Source: Eutreptiella sp. 'Long Island Sound 2002' (lineage: Eukaryota; Euglenozoa; Euglenophyceae; Eutreptiales; Eutreptiaceae). From it: a stretch of 64,000 bases of DNA. Each line of letters opens with the position of its first letter. Position 1 is the first letter of the stretch. Shown here piece by piece: positions 20,520-34,185 of the stretch. A model generated the notes under the pieces. That model searched no databases and was not told the origin of the DNA. It worked only from the letters and a program-made list of their open reading frames with translations. Both the position numbers and the translations under genes were made by a program. Location: NCBI GenBank assembly GCA_964036045.1, contig OZ038390.1, positions 191,001 through 255,000 on the forward strand, read 5' to 3'.

Positions 20520-22592
20520 TTGTCCGACGGACAATAGGATATTCCCCCTAACCTTATCCTTTTGTCCGACGGACAATTTTAAATTGTCCGTCGGACAATT
20601 TTTTATTGTCCGTCGGACGATTTGTCTTTCGTAGCATTTGACGGACATAACTTTATTCGTTGTTTCACAGCCACTTTTACTTACCACAGGCTGCAATGAG
20701 TTGTCCCGCTGACGATTTTTTTCGAACAAATTTAAATTGTCCGTCGGACAATTTTTTATTGTCCGTCGGACGATTGTCTTTCGTAGCATTTGACGGACAG
20801 AACCTTATCCTTTTGTCCGACGGACAATTTTAAATTGTCCGTCGGACAATTTTTTATTGTCCGTCGGACGATTTGTCTTTCGTAGCATTTGACGGACATA
20901 ACTTTATTCGTTGTTTCACAGCCACTTTTACTTACCACAGGCTGCAATGAGTTGTCCCGCTGACGATTTTTTTCGAACAAATTTAAATTGTCCGTCGGAC
21001 AATTTTTTATTGTCCGTCTGACGATTGTCTTTCGTAGCATTTGACGGACAGAACCTTATCCTTTTGTCCGACGGACAATTTTGAATTGTCCGTCGGACAA
21101 TTTTTTATTTCCCGTCGGACGATTTGTCTTTCGTAGCATTTGACGGACAGAACTTTATTCGTTGTTTCACAGCCACTTTTACTTACCACAGGCTGCAATG
21201 AGTTGTCCCGCTGACGATTTTTTTCGAACAAATTTAAATTGTCCGTCGGACAATTTTTTATTGTCCGTCGGACGACTGTCTTTCGTAGCATTTGACGGAC
21301 AGAACCTTATCCTTTTGTCCGACGGACAATTTTGAATTGTCCGTCGGACAATTTTTTATTTCCCGTCGGACGATTTGTCTTTCGTAGCATTTGACGGACA
21401 GAACTTTATTCGTTGTTTCACAGCCACTTTTACTTACCACAGGCTGCAATGAGTTGTGCCGCTGACAATTTTTTTCGGACAATGTTAAATTGTCCGTCGG
21501 ACAATTTTTTATTGTCCGTCGGACGATTTGTCTTTCGTAGCATTTGACGGACAGAACCTTATCCTTTTGTCCGACGGACAATTTTAAATTGTCCGTCGGA
21601 CAATTTTTTATTTCCCGTCGGACGATTTGTCTTTCGTAGCATTTGACGGACAGAACTTTATTCGTTGTTTCACAGCCACTTTTACTTACCACAGGCTGCA
21701 ATGAGTTGTCCCGCTGACAATTTTTTTCGGACAATGTGAAATTGTCCGTCGGACAATTTTTTATTGTCCGTCGGACGATTTGTCTTTCGTAGCATTTGAC
21801 GGACAGAACTTTTTTCGTTGTTTCACAGTCACTTTTACTTACCACAGGCTGCAATGAGGTGTCCCGTTGACGATTTTTTTCGGCCAATCTTAAATTGTCC
21901 GTCGGACAATTTTTTATTGTCCGTCGGACGATTTGTCTTTTGTAGCATTTGACGGACAGAACCTTATCCTTTTGTCCGACGGACAATTTTAAATTGTCCG
22001 TCATACAATTTTTTATTGTCCGTCGGACGGTTTGTCTTTCGTAGCATTTGACGGACAGATCTTTTTTCGTTGTTTCACAGCCACTTTTACTTACCACAGG
22101 CTGCAATGAGTTGTCCCGCTGACGATTTTTTTAGGACAATTTTTAAATGTCCGCTGGGCGATTGTGCATTTTCTGTTGGACGATTCAACATCGACCGTCG
22201 GACAATTTTTCATTTTTTAGCCGTTCACGGACACAACTTCCTTGCGTGTTTCATAGCCAGTTTTACCACAGGCTGCAATCAGCTGTCCCGGAGACGATTG
22301 TTTTTTGTCCGACGGACAATTTTAAATTGTCCGTCCGACAATTTTTTATTGTCCGTCGGACGATTTGTTTTTCGTAGCATTTGACGGACAGAACTTTATT
22401 CGTTATTTCACAGCCACCTTTACTTACCACAGGCTGCAATGAGTTGTCCCGCTGACGATTTTTTTCGGACAATTTTTAAATGTCCGCTGGATAATTGTGC
22501 ATTTTCTGTCGGACATTTCGACATCGACCGTCGGACGATTTTTCATTTTTTAGCCGTTCACGGACACAACTTCCTTGCTTGTTTCATAGCCA
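20520..22592. repeat. Palindromic satellite block, 2073 bp
   Basis: Homologue of 1003-3075. Private cgtctgacg near 21017 and tttgtttttcg near 22367; aacttttttcg near 21808 is shared with copy 4. Stop-free minus frame 21258-22106. Confidence 0.92.
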
Positions 22593-23381
22593 ACACACAA
22601 TGGTATGTACAAAATTTGTAACATCGTCACGCAACAAACTAGGATTTTTTGAACCGTGAAGTGGACCACTTAGACATTCCTTTTTGCGATTTTAGTAATA
22701 ATGATACGTCTTTACTACCTGCAATATCACTGTGTCAAGATTTTTGCGGACAAAAGAGGTTGGGGAAAGTTGCAATAGTTAGGATAATTTGTGGCTTACA
22801 GTTTAGAATGTATTTCCTGCCTTTGAATTATGGCTAGATCGAGCATTTGGACCATATATATATTTCCTCAAGGAGCTAGGGTTGCTGAGATTCCTCGTTC
22901 AGCAAATTGGTGAAATCCTTCTCAGCCTTTGGGTACAAGCCTATGCGGGTTACACAGAAGGATTTCCCGAAGGTATGTGGCATTGTAGAGGCATGTACAC
23001 ATTTGGAATCTCTAAGATTCTTGTCAAGGAGGGGGGCGGGATGGTCTCAGCACACTCAGAGGGAGATCTAGCTCCTAAGAAGGTGCCATGGCGGCCATGT
23101 GCAAAAATCATGAGCTTCAATGAGACCTTTGTTCTGCACCATGGAAGCTTTTGGATGCAGCTTGCAATAGACAGCACTGCGCACAAGACACAACACATTG
23201 CTCACAGCACGACATGGTGCAAAGAATACAAAACAGATCTCCCAGCAAAGCTGACTAAAAGCCCAACAACAAGCTGTCCCCGAGACAACACTCTCCATAC
23301 AGCGTATCACTGTGCACATCGATCGGCAACGTCACCGAATGCAACAGATTGGAAAAAACATCACATGGCACAAATCATTGT
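22593..23381. other. Segment X of L cassette 2
   Basis: As the first copy, with private gaagcttttggatgcag near 23147, one silent and one replacement change if the 201-codon frame were real. Confidence 0.6.
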
Positions 23382-23581
23382 CCGCGTCCGAACGGGCCAG
23401 CAACGAACAGATTCGGCCGTTAAGCGCCGCACATGGGGCACAATCAGACAAAGATACCCTGCAAACGGGGAACCAGGGCCCAAGTAAGCAAGAAGCACAC
23501 ACAAATGGGCCGACAAAATGGGCCCGCGGCCTCAACTGCGCGCATGTCCCCCCCCACCCCACCCCATGCCATTGTCTCCTG
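23382..23581. repeat. Block D1 of L cassette 2
   Basis: Matches 3865-4064 by eye; partner D2 at 24556. Confidence 0.85.
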
Positions 23582-23779
23582 CGCAAGAGGGACATGGACA
23601 AACCCTAGCCCCCTAGGGGGGAGGGGCGGAAGGGGCGGGGCAGCGCATGCCGCGATACCCCCAGGGAAGGAAGGGCAGGGTGTTACGCAAAAGGGAGGGA
23701 CATGTGTGCGGCCTAAATGATGGGTGCTGAGCATGAGCCTATGAACGGCATTGCAGGTGGGAAGGACTTTGGTTTTGGA

Positions 23780-23880
23780 AGGAGATTGGCCCATTGGCCT
23801 CCACAAAGTGGCGCTGATAGCACCAAAGCTGCCTAGTAAGGAGCGAGTATATACCGAAAAAAAATAGACACTTAGAAAGT
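23780..23880 (-). ncRNA. SL RNA gene, G8A leader class
   Basis: Leader exon 23855-23880, donor GT at 23854-23853. Gene and upstream 200 bp match L cassette 1 without visible change. Confidence 0.92.
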
Positions 23881-24084
23881 GTACCTCTATGGGCGCGTGC
23901 GTAACATAACGTCCTCGGGGCAACGCATTCACGCGAAGGCATGTTGGCGCGGGGGTTTTTCGGACCCCCCACCGCTCGTTAGGACCCCCCTCCCCCATAG
24001 CTCGACGCCACCGTCTCGGATTCGCAAAATGAGTGACGTTTTGGACTCAGCGACCCCGAAATAGGGGGGGGTTACTGTGTCAAT

Positions 24085-24214
24085 AGCTCATTTTAGGATA
24101 TGGGTGACTATTACCGACTCGGTAGGCTCTGCCCGTTCCTAACCAGACTCGGTAGGATCTGCCTGTCTAGGAACGGGCAGATCCTACCGAGTCACCCATA
24201 TCCTGAAATGAGCT
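24085..24214. repeat. 130-bp foldback element
   Basis: Complete, with both the 25-bp outer arms and the perfect 17-bp alternative hairpin; no change from 4568-4697 seen. Confidence 0.85.
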
Positions 24215-24379
24215 CAAGACGGCGCGGGCGGCTGGTTGGCGTGGGAGGGGGCCGCCGGGAGCATGGCGGCACGCAGTGGCACATGCGCCATGTGTGCACC
24301 AGGTTGGGAGGGAGGGGAGGAAGCTGATTGGAGGGGGGACGTGGGGTGCACCGCAGGGGGGTGCCTGAGAAGGGGCAAT

Positions 24380-24385
24380 AAAAAA
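24380..24385 (-). terminator. Pol III terminator of 5S gene
   Basis: T6 run on the minus strand directly after the 5S 3' helix. Confidence 0.9.
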
Positions 24386-24502
24386 GCGTACAGCACCCAG
24401 TGTTCCCAAGTGGTCTCCCACCTCAGTACTAACTGGGCCTGACCAGGCTTAACTGCTGAAATCGACGGGTTCAGGTGTATTCCCAGTAGTATGGCCGTAC
24501 GC
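24384..24502 (-). rRNA. 5S rRNA gene (loop C one base short)
   Basis: Same sequence as 4867-4985, including the missing base in loop C (CCCGTCGATTTC). Confidence 0.95.
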
Positions 24503-24555
24503 ATTAGTGCTGCGCGGACGCCCGATTTGCGGGCAGGGGAAGGGAGGGGGGTGGA

Positions 24556-24756
24556 CCGCGTCCGAACGGGCCAGCAACGAACAGATTTGCCCGTTAAGAG
24601 CCGCACATGGGGCACAATCAGACAAAGATACCCTGCAAACAGGGAACCAGGGCCCAAGTAATGAAGAAGCACGCACAAATGGGCCGAGAAAATGTGACCG
24701 CGGCCTCAACTGCGCGCATGCCCCCCCCCCACCCCACCCCACCCCATTGTCTCCTG
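24556..24756. repeat. Block D2 of L cassette 2
   Basis: Matches 5039-5239; the C-run reads C10 at the line 24721 start. Confidence 0.85.
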
Positions 24757-24758
24757 TC

Positions 24759-25110
24759 TTTGTGGGCCATCTCTTCAGCTTGAGGTTTATGAACCTCTAG
24801 AGGACACCTAGGAGGTCACACTCATGCTGTCAGGCTCCATGATAATGCATCGACGTTGCCCTGGGAGGGTGCCTTGGGTTGCCGACTATCACTGAAAACA
24901 ACCATCCTGAAAAGGCCGAAAAGTTACGTAGTAAAACGGTGAAATTTGTACAAAAAAAAGGTTTGTGGGCCATCTCTTCAGCTTGAGGTTCAGGAACCTC
25001 TAGAGGACACCGAGGAGGTCACATTCATGCTGTCAGGCTCCATGACAATGCATCCACGTTGCCCTGGGGGGGTGCCTTGGGTTGCCGACTATCATTGAAA
25101 ACAACCATCC
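24759..25110. repeat. 203-bp-period direct duplication
   Basis: Copies start at 24759 and 24962. Here the second unit keeps gaggttcaggaacctc, an intact 7-bp-arm hairpin. Confidence 0.85.
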
Positions 25111-25837
25111 TTGGGGCCAGGGTTGCCTTGGGCTTGGGTTCGGTCCCATGTGCCTGAGTTTGCGTTCCAAATGAATGTATTGCCATGCAACACACATGAA
25201 TGTTGTCCTCCATACCTCAATAGCATGCCTATATGTCTACCCCAGCAATGCCTGGCCCTTGTGAATGGGCTCCCGCCCCCTGGAGATCCCTTGTTCAGGG
25301 AGAGTCCAGGGTGGTGGGTCAGGCTGCACAGTGTAGGCCACAGACACAGAACGTGTTCCCATGTTTTTGTGCCCGAAAACTTGGAAGGTTTTAGGAAATT
25401 GTTTTATGCCTATATGTCTACCCTGAAACAGGCACAGGCACAGGGCATCATTGGATCATTGTGGAATCATGATGGAATCTAAATGTGCACAAAATGGAGT
25501 ATTGAATATGCACAAATAGTAACAAATATGCAGCAATTACTACATTTATGTATCCGCGATGTGAACGCGCGCGCTTGTCTGGTTACACCCCCCCACTAGG
25601 ACACAACCCAGGGGGGCACACCATGGGGCCGTGGCCGAAAAACCACAACAAGACAAGCGAGTGCCAAAAAAAATAGAAAATGTGGGTTAAGAGCAACCCC
25701 AAGGGGGAAGAGAATGGGGTTACGCCACTACGGCATATTCCGGCCCAACCTACGAGGGAGATAGGGGGACTCCAGCAACCTAGGGCGTGTAGACTTAACT
25801 ACTTCCCCAAGGCGAGAGGTACCAAGGGGTGAAGGCC
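25111..25837. other. L-cassette tail 2, unidentified
   Basis: As 5594-6320, with gcctatatgtc in place of gcctacatgtc near 25408. Confidence 0.55.
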
Positions 25838-26630
25838 ATCAAGGGGAGCATCCCGGGTGAGCAACTATGGGTTGGAATGTAATGTAATCATAGAGAGGAA
25901 GGCATTTGTGAAGTGGAATGCATTCTGAAGGTGGTAGGAGGCCGTGGTGCAGTGCAAAGTATACCCAGCACCCTCCTTGTGTGGCGAAAAACATCCCCAA
26001 TTTTTACCCCGATTTTACTAGTGAGCGGTGGACCTTAATGGAGCTGCGGCGGATGGACAATGTTTTGGTTTGGCAAAGCGGGTTCGGATGTCGATGCCCT
26101 GATCCCAGAGACCTCACCAACGCCATTGGCTTGGGGCACAGAAGCTGTGGATACATCCTGAAGGGGTCCCTTGGGTTGCCGACTATGCCTATGGAGAACT
26201 ACCCAGAAACATGCCTTTTTTGTATGTATGGTTTGTGGTAAACAGCGGAGAGACCAACAAGGGGAGTGCCATGCATTTTGAATGACAATGCATGGTGGCT
26301 TTTTGTGCAATTGCTACGGGAACAAATCCACCAATGAACATCTCATCACATTAATGCCAGAGAGTCACCCGTGAGGCTGAACCTTTAGTAGGTAGCACGT
26401 TCAGCGTGGATAATCCACGTTGTCTTGCAGGATGCTCACAGGCTCTGCAATCGCCGTGCATTTTTTTTGCTTCACTGTTGACTACCCTAACCACAGCTGT
26501 GCTACCCAGCTTCGTGCAGTGCATGAGCTTTTGAATGACAATGCATGGTGTGGTTCGGTTAAATCGCCAGGGCAGTAGGGTTCACCCAGATAGCTAGGAT
26601 CCATAGAGCGAAAAAAAAACCAAAAAAAAA
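25838..26630. repeat. Module, 5' truncated (copy 2, position 2)
   Basis: Same junction with the L tail as at 6321; private caggatgctc near 26430. The central palindrome ggataatcc is intact here. Confidence 0.88.
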
Positions 26631-26767
26631 TTGTCCGACGGACAATAGGATATTCCCCCTAACCTTATCCTTTTGTCCGACGGACAATTTTAAATTGTCC
26701 GTCGGACAATTTTTTATTGTCCGTCGGACGATTTGTCTTTCGTAGCATTTGACGGACAGAACTTTAT
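26631..26767. repeat. Minimal satellite block, 137 bp
   Basis: Identical in layout to 7114-7250. Confidence 0.9.
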
Positions 26768-27628
26768 GCCTATGGAGAACTACCCAGAAACATGCCTTTT
26801 TTGTATGTATGGTTTGTGGTAACCAGCGGAGAGACCATCAAGGGGAGCATCCCGGGTGAGCAACTATGGGTTGGAATCTGATGTAATCATAGAGAGGAAG
26901 GCATTTGTGAAGTGGAATGCATTCTGAAGGTGGTAGGAGGCCGTGGTGCAGTGCAAAGTATACCCAGCACCCTCCTTGTGTGGCGAAAAACATCCCCAAT
27001 TTTTACCCCGATTTTACTAGTGAGCGGTGGACCTTAATGGAGCTGCGGCGGATGGACAATGTTTTGGTTTGGCAAAGCGGGTTCGGATGTCGATGCCCTG
27101 ATCCCAGAGACCTCACCAACGCCATTGGCTTGGGGCACAGAAGCTGTGGATACATCCTGAAGGGGTCCCTTGGGTTGCCGACTATCCCTATGGAGAACTA
27201 CCCAGAAACATGCCTTTTTTGTATGTATGGTTTGTGGTAAACAGCGGAGAGACCAGCAAGGGGAGTGCCATGCATTTTGAATGACAATGCATGGTGGCTT
27301 TTTGTGCAATTGCTACGGGAACAAATCCACCAATGAACATCTCATCACATTAATGCCAGAGAGTCACCCGTGAGGTCGAACCTTTAGTAGGTAGCACGTT
27401 CAGCGTGGATAATCCACGTTGTCTTGCAGGGTGCTCACAGGCTCTGCAATCGCCGTGCATTTTTTTGCTTCACTGTTGACTACCCTAGCCACAGCTGTGC
27501 TACCCAGCTTCGCGCAGTGCATGAGCTTTTGAATGACAATGCATGGTGTGGTTCGGTTAAATCGCCAGGGCAGTAGGGTTCACCCAGATAGCTAGGATCC
27601 ATAGAGCGAAAAAAAAACCAAAAAAAAA
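26768..27628. repeat. 861-bp module (copy 2, position 3)
   Basis: Position-3 markers ggaatctgatg and ttcgcgcag; private gaggtcgaacc near 27376. Confidence 0.88.
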
Positions 27629-29450
27629 TTGTCCGACGGACAATAGGATATTCCCCCTAACCTTATCCTTTTGTCCGACGGACAATTTTAAATTGTCCGT
27701 CGGACAATTTTTTATTGTCCGTCGGACGATTTGTCTTTCGTAGCATTTGACGGACATAACTTTATTCGTTGTTTCACAGCCACTTTTACTTACCACAGGC
27801 TGCAATGAGTTGTCCCGCTGACGATTTTTTTCGAACAAATTTAAATTGTCCGTCGGACAATTTTTTATTGTCCGTCGGACGATTGTCTTTCGTAGCATTT
27901 GACGGACAGAACCTTATCCTTTTGTCCGACGGACAATTTTAAATTGTCCGTCGGACAATTTTTTATTGTCCGTCGGACGATTTGTCTTTCGTAGCATTTG
28001 ACGGACATAACTTTATTCGTTGTTTCACAGCCACTTTTACTTACCACAGGCTGCAATGAGTTGTCCCGCTGACGATTTTTTTCGAACAAATTTAAATTGT
28101 CCGTCGGACAATTTTTTATTGTCCGTCGGACGACTGTCTTTCGTAGCATTTGACGGACAGAACCTTATCCTTTTGTCCGACGGACAATTTTAAATTGTCC
28201 GTGGGACAATTTTTTATTTCCCGTCGGACGATTTGTCTTTCGTAGCATTTGACGGACAGAACTTTATTCGTTGTTTCACAGCCACTTTTACTTACCACAG
28301 GCTGCAATGAGTTGTGCCGCTGACAATTTTTTTCGGACAATGTTAAATTGTCCGTCGGACAATTTTTTATTGTCCGTCGGACGATTTGTCTTTCGTAGCA
28401 TTTGACGGACAGAACCTTATCCTTTTGTCCGACGGACAATTTTAAATTGTCCGTCGGACAATTTTTTATCTCCCGTCGGACGATTTGTCTTTCGTAGCAT
28501 TTGACGGACAGAACTTTATTCGTTGTTTCACAGCCACTTTTACTTACCACAGGCTGCAATGAGTTGTCCCGCTGACAATTTTTTTCGGACAATGTGAAAT
28601 TGTCCGTCGGACAATTTTTTATTGTCCGTCGGACGATTTGTCTTTCGTAGCATTTGACGGACAGAACTTTATTCGTTGTTTCACAGCCACTTTTACTTAC
28701 CACAGGCTGCAATGAGGTGTCCCGTTGACGATTTTTTTCGGCCAATCTTAAATTGTCCGTCGGACAATTTTTTATTGTCCGTCGGACGATTTGTCTTTTG
28801 TAGCATTTGACGGACAGAACCTTATCCTTTTGTCCGACGGACAATTTTAAATTGTCCGTCATACAATTTTTTATTGTCCGTCGGACGGTTTGTCTTTCGT
28901 AGCATTTGACGGACAGATCTTTTTTCGTTGTTTCACAGCCACTTTTACTTACCACAGGCTGCAATGAGTTGTCCCGCTGACGATTTTTTTAGGACAATTT
29001 TTAAATGTCCGCTGGACGATTGTGCATTTTCTGTCGGACGATTCGACATCGACCGTCGGACGATTTTTCATTTTTTAGCCGTTCACGGACACAACTTCCT
29101 TGCGTGTTTCATAGCCAGTTTTACCACAGGCTGCAATCAGCTGTCCCGGAGACGATTGTTTTTTGTCCGACGGACAATTTTAAATTGTCCGTCCGACAAT
29201 TTTTTATTGTCCGTCGGACGATTTGTCTTTCGTAGCATTTGACGGACAGAACTTTATTCGTTATTTCACAGCCACCTTTACTTACCACAGGCTGCAATGA
29301 GTTGTCCCGCTGACGATTTTTTTCGGACAATTTTGAAATGTCCGCTGGATGATTGTGCATTTTCTGTCGGACATTTCGACATCGACCGTCGGACGAGTTT
29401 TCATTTTTTAGCCGTTCACGGACACAACTTCCTTGCTTGTTTCATAGCCA
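27629..29450. repeat. Palindromic satellite block, 1822 bp
   Basis: Private gtgggacaat near 28203, tatctcccg near 28469 and gacgagttttc near 29395. Stop-free minus frame 28116-28964. Confidence 0.92.
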
Positions 29451-30239
29451 ACACACAATGGTATGTACAAAATTTGTAACATCGTCACGCAACAAACTAG
29501 GATTTTTTGAACCGTGAAGTGGACCACTTAGACATTCCTTTTTGCGATTTTAGTAATAATGATACGTCTTTACTACCTGCAATATCACTGTGTCAAGATT
29601 TTTGCGGACAAAAGAGGTTGGGGAAAGTTGCAATAGTTAGGATAATTTGTGGCTTACAGTTTAGAATGTATTTCCTGCCTTTGAATTATGGCTAGATCGA
29701 GCATTTGGACCATTCATATATTCCCTCAAGGAGCTAGGGTTGCTGAGATTCCTCGTTCAGCAAATTGGTGAAATCCTTCTCAGCCTTTGGGTACAAGCCT
29801 ATGCGGGTTACACAGAAGGATTTCCCGAAGGTATGTGGCATTGTAGAGGCATGTACACATTTGGAATCTCTAAGATTCTTGTCAAGGAGGGGGGCGGGAT
29901 GGTCTCAGCACACTCAGAGGGAGATCTAGCTCCTAAGAAGGTGCCATGGCGGCCATGTGCAAAAATCATGAGCTTCAATGAGACCTTTGTTCTGCACCAT
30001 GGAAGTTTTTGGATACAGCTTGCAATAGACAGCACTGCGCACAAGACACAACACATTGCTCACAGCACGACATGGTGCAAAGAATACAAAACAGATCTCC
30101 CAGCAAAGCTGACTAAAAGCCCAACAACAAGCTGTCCCCGAGACAACACTCTCCATACAGCGTATCACTGTGCACATCGATCGGCAACGTCACCGAATGC
30201 AACAGATTGGAAAAAACATCACATGGCACAAATCATTGT
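29451..30239. other. Segment X of M cassette 2
   Basis: M-type attcatatattccc; no private change seen. Confidence 0.6.
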
Positions 30240-30439
30240 CCGCGTCCGAACGGGCCAGCAACGAACAGATTCGGCCGTTAAGCGCCGCACATGGGGCACA
30301 ATCAGACAAAGATACCCTGCAAACGGGGAACCAGGGCCCAAGTAAGCAAGAAGCACACACAAATGGGCCGACAAAATGGGCCCGCGGCCTCAACTGCGCG
30401 CATGTCCCCCCCCACCCCACCCCATGCCATTGTCTCCTG
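30240..30439. repeat. Block D1 of M cassette 2
   Basis: As 10723-10922; no D2 partner. Confidence 0.85.
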
Positions 30440-30637
30440 CGCAAGAGGGACATGGACAAACCCTAGCCCCCTAGGGGGGAGGGGCGGAAGGGGCGGGGCA
30501 GCGCATGCCGCGATACCCCCAGGGAAGGAAGGGCAGGGTGTTACGCAAAAGGGAGGGACATGTGTGCGGCCTAAATGATGGGTGCTGAGCATGAGCCTAT
30601 GAACGGCATTCCAGGTGGGAAGGACTTTGGTTTTGGA

Positions 30638-30737
30638 AGGAGATTGGCCCATTGGCCTCCACAAAGTGGCGCTGATAGCACCAAAGCTGCCTAGTAAGGA
30701 GCGAGTATATACCGAAAAAAAATAGCATTCAGAAAGT
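30638..30737 (-). ncRNA. SL RNA gene, 25-nt variant leader class
   Basis: Leader exon 30713-30737 (ACTTTCTGAATG, CTATTTTTTTTCG), same as 11196-11220, with an unchanged body. Confidence 0.85.
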
Positions 30738-30941
30738 GTACCTCTATCGGCGTGTGCGTGGCATAACGTCCTCGGGACAACGCATTCACGCGAAGGCATG
30801 TTGGCGCGGGGGTTTTTCGGACCCCCCACCGCTCGTTAGGACCCCCCTCCCCCATAGCTCGACGCCACCGTCTCGGATTCGCAAAATGAGTGACGTTTTG
30901 GACTCAGCGACCCCGAAATAGGGGGGGGTTACTGTGTCAAT

Positions 30942-31011
30942 AGCTCATTTTAGGATATGGGTGACTATTACCGACTCGGTAGGCTCTGCCCGTTCCTAAC
31001 CAGACTCGGTA
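30942..31011. repeat. Truncated left half of the foldback element
   Basis: Breaks after actcggta at the same base as the other two M cassettes. Confidence 0.88.
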
Positions 31012-31434
31012 AATGGAGCATCCCGCAAGGGTGGAAGAGGAAAGGGAAGGGGGAACGGGACCCCAAGGGAGGGATAGGGGGGGAGAGAGACCCCCGGGAG
31101 TGGCGGTGTCGGTTGCAGAAGGTATTATCAGGGTAGTGCTTGGTGTGGCAGACTCGCCCTGCGGGTGCGGGGTTTGAATCTGGCTAAGCGGGTTGGTGTT
31201 GGAGCGGGGAATGGAGCATCCCACAAGGGTGGAAGAGGAAAGGGAAGGGGGAACGGGACCCCAAGGGAGGGATAGGGGGGGAGAGTGACCCCCGCAGTGG
31301 CGGTGTGGGTTGCAGAAGGTATTATCAGGGTAGTGCTTGGTGTGGCAGACTCGCCCTGCGGGGCGGGGTTTGAATCTGGCTAAGCGGGTTGGTGTTGGAG
31401 CGGGGAATGGAGCATCCCACAAGGGTGGAAGAGG
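31012..31434. repeat. ~197-bp G-rich tandem repeat, two copies plus stub
   Basis: Units 31012-31209 and 31210-31405, stub to 31434; same inter-unit differences as at 11495 (gcgggtgcgggg versus gcggggcgggg). Confidence 0.8.
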
Positions 31435-31571
31435 CGGCTCGACAATGTTTTGGTTTGGCAAAGCGGGTTCGGATGTCCATGCCCTGATCCAAGAGACCTC
31501 ACCAACGCCATTGGCTTGGGGCACAGAAGCTGTGGATACATCCTGAAGGGGTCCCTTGGGTTGCCAACTAT
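31435..31571. repeat. Module fragment, 137 bp
   Basis: Same ends and diverged bases as 11918-12054. Confidence 0.85.
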
Positions 31572-32432
31572 GCCTATGGAGAACTACCCAGAAACATGCC
31601 TTTTTAGTATGTATGGTTTGTGGTAAATAGCGGAGAGACCAGCAAGGGGAGCATCCCGGGTGAGCAACTATGGGTCGGAATGTGATGTAATCATAGAGAG
31701 GAAGGCATTTGTGAAGTGGAATGCATTCTGAAGGTGGTAGGAGGCCGTGGTGCAGTGCAAAGTATACCCAGCACCCTCCTTGTGTGGCGAAAAACATCCC
31801 CAACTTTTACCCCGATTTTACTAGTGAGCGGTGGACCTTAATGGAGCTGCGGCGGATGGACAATGTTTTGGTTTGGCAAAGCGGGTTCGGATGTCGATGC
31901 CCTGATCCCAGAGACCTCACCAAGGCCATTGGCTTGGGGCACAGAAGCTGTGGATACATCCTGAAGGGGTCCCTTGGGTTGCCGACTATGCCTATGGAGA
32001 ACTACCCAGAAACATGCCTTTTTTGTATGTATGGTTTGTGGTAAACAGCGGAGAGACCAGCAAGGGGAGTGCCATGCATTTTGAATGACAATGCATGGTG
32101 GCTTTTTGTGCAATTGCTACGGGAACAAATCCACCAATGAACATCTCATCACATTAATGCCAGAGAGTCACCCGTGAGGCTGAACCTTTACTAGGTAGCA
32201 CGTTCAGCGTGGATAATCCACGTTGTCTTGCAGGGTGCTCACAGGCTCTGCAATCGCCGTGCATTTTTTTGCTTCACTGTTGACTACCCTAGCCACAGCT
32301 GTGCTACCCAGCTTCGTGCAGTGCATGAGCTTTTGAATGACAATGCATGGTGTGGTTCGGTTAAATCGCCACGGCAGTAGGGTTCACCCAGATAGCTAGG
32401 ATCCATAGAGCGAAAAAAAAACCAAAAAAAAA
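31572..32432. repeat. 861-bp module (copy 2, position 4)
   Basis: Position-4 markers tttttagtatg and ctttactaggt; private ccaacttttac near 31803 and caaggccattgg near 31922. Confidence 0.88.
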
Positions 32433-33323
32433 TTGTCCGACGGACAATAGGATATTCCCCCTAACCTTATCCTTTTGTCCGACGGACAATTTTAAATTGT
32501 CCGTCGGACAATTTTTTATTGTCCGTCGGACGATTTGTCTTTCGTAGCATTTGACGGACATAACTTTATTCGTTGTTTCACAGCCACTTTTACTTACCAC
32601 AGGCTGCAATGAGTTGTCCCGCTGACGATTTTTTTCGAACAAATTTAAATTGTCCGTCGGACAATTTTTTATTGTCCGTCGGACGATTGTCTTTCGTAGC
32701 ATTTGACGGACAGAACCTTATCCTTTTGTCCGACGGACAATTTTAAATTGTCCGTCGGACAATTTTTTATTGTCCGTCGGACGATTTGTCTTTCGTAGCA
32801 TTTGACGGACATAACTTTATTCGTTGTTTCACAGCCACTTTTACTTACCACAGGCTGCAATGAGTTGTCCCGCTGACGATTTTTTTTGAACAAATTTAAA
32901 TTGTCCGTCGGACAATTTTTTATTGTCCGTCGGACGATTGTCTTTCGTAGCATTTGACGGACAGAACCTTATCCTTTTGTCCGACGGACAATTTTGAATT
33001 GTCCGTCGGACAATTTTTTATTTCCCGTCGGACGATTTGTCTTTCGTAGCATTTGACGGACAGAACTTTATTCGTTGTTTCACAGCCACTTTTACTTACC
33101 ACAGGCTGCAATGAGTTGTGCCGCTGACAATTTTTTTCGGACAATTTTAAATTGTCCGTCGGACAATTTTTTATTGTCCGTCGGACGATTTGTCTTTCGT
33201 AGCATTTGACGGACAGAACCTTATCCTTTTGTCCGACGGACAATTTTAAATTGTCCGTCGGACAATTTTTTATTGTCCGTCGGACGATTTGTCTTTCGTA
33301 GCATTTGACGGACAGAACTTTAT
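32433..33323. repeat. Palindromic satellite block, 891 bp
   Basis: Homologue of 12916-13806, without the ccatcggac change. Confidence 0.9.
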
Positions 33324-34185
33324 GCCTATGGAGAACTACCCAGAAACATGCCTTTTTTGTATGTATGGTTTGTCGTAACCAGCGGAGAGACCATCAAGGG
33401 GAGCATCCCGGGTGAGCAACTATGGGTTGGAATGTAATGTAATCATAGAGAGGAAGGCATTTGTGAAGTGGAATGCATTCTGAAGGTGGTAGGAGGCCGT
33501 GGTGCAGTGCAAAGTATACCCAGCACCCTCCTTGTGTGGCGAAAAACATCCCCAATTTTTACCCCGATTTTACTAGTGAGCGGTGGACCTTAATGGAGCT
33601 GCGGCGGATGGACAATGTTTTGGTTTGGCAAAGCGGGTTCGGATGTCGATGCCCTGATCCCAGAGACCTCACCAACGCCATTGGCTTGGGGCACAGAAGC
33701 TGTGGATACATCCTGAAGGGGTCCCTTGGGTTGCCGACTATGCCTATGGAGAACTACCCAGAAACATGCCTTTTTTGTATGTATGGTTTGTGGTAAACAG
33801 CGGAGAGACCAACAAGGGGAGTGCCATGCATTTTGAATGACAATGCATGGTGGCTTTTTGTGCAATTGCTACGGGAACAAATCCACCAATGAACATCTCA
33901 TCACATTAATGCCAAAGAGTCACCCGTGAGGCTGAACCTTTAGTAGGTAGCACGTTCAGCGTGGATAATCCACGTTGTCTTGCAGGGTGCTCACAGGCTC
34001 TGCAATCGCCGTGCATTTTTTTTGCTTCACTGTTGACTACCCTAGCCACAGCTGTGCTACCCAGCTTCGTGCAGTGCATGAGCTTTTGAATGACAATGCA
34101 TGGTGTGGTTCGGTTAAATCGCCAGGGCAGTAGGGTTCACCCAGATAGCTAGGATCCATAGAGCGAAAAAAAAACCAAAAAAAAA
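33324..34185. repeat. Module, 862 bp (copy 2, position 5)
   Basis: Position-5 markers gtttgtcgtaacc and gccaaagagtc; reads ttttaccccg like most copies. Confidence 0.88.
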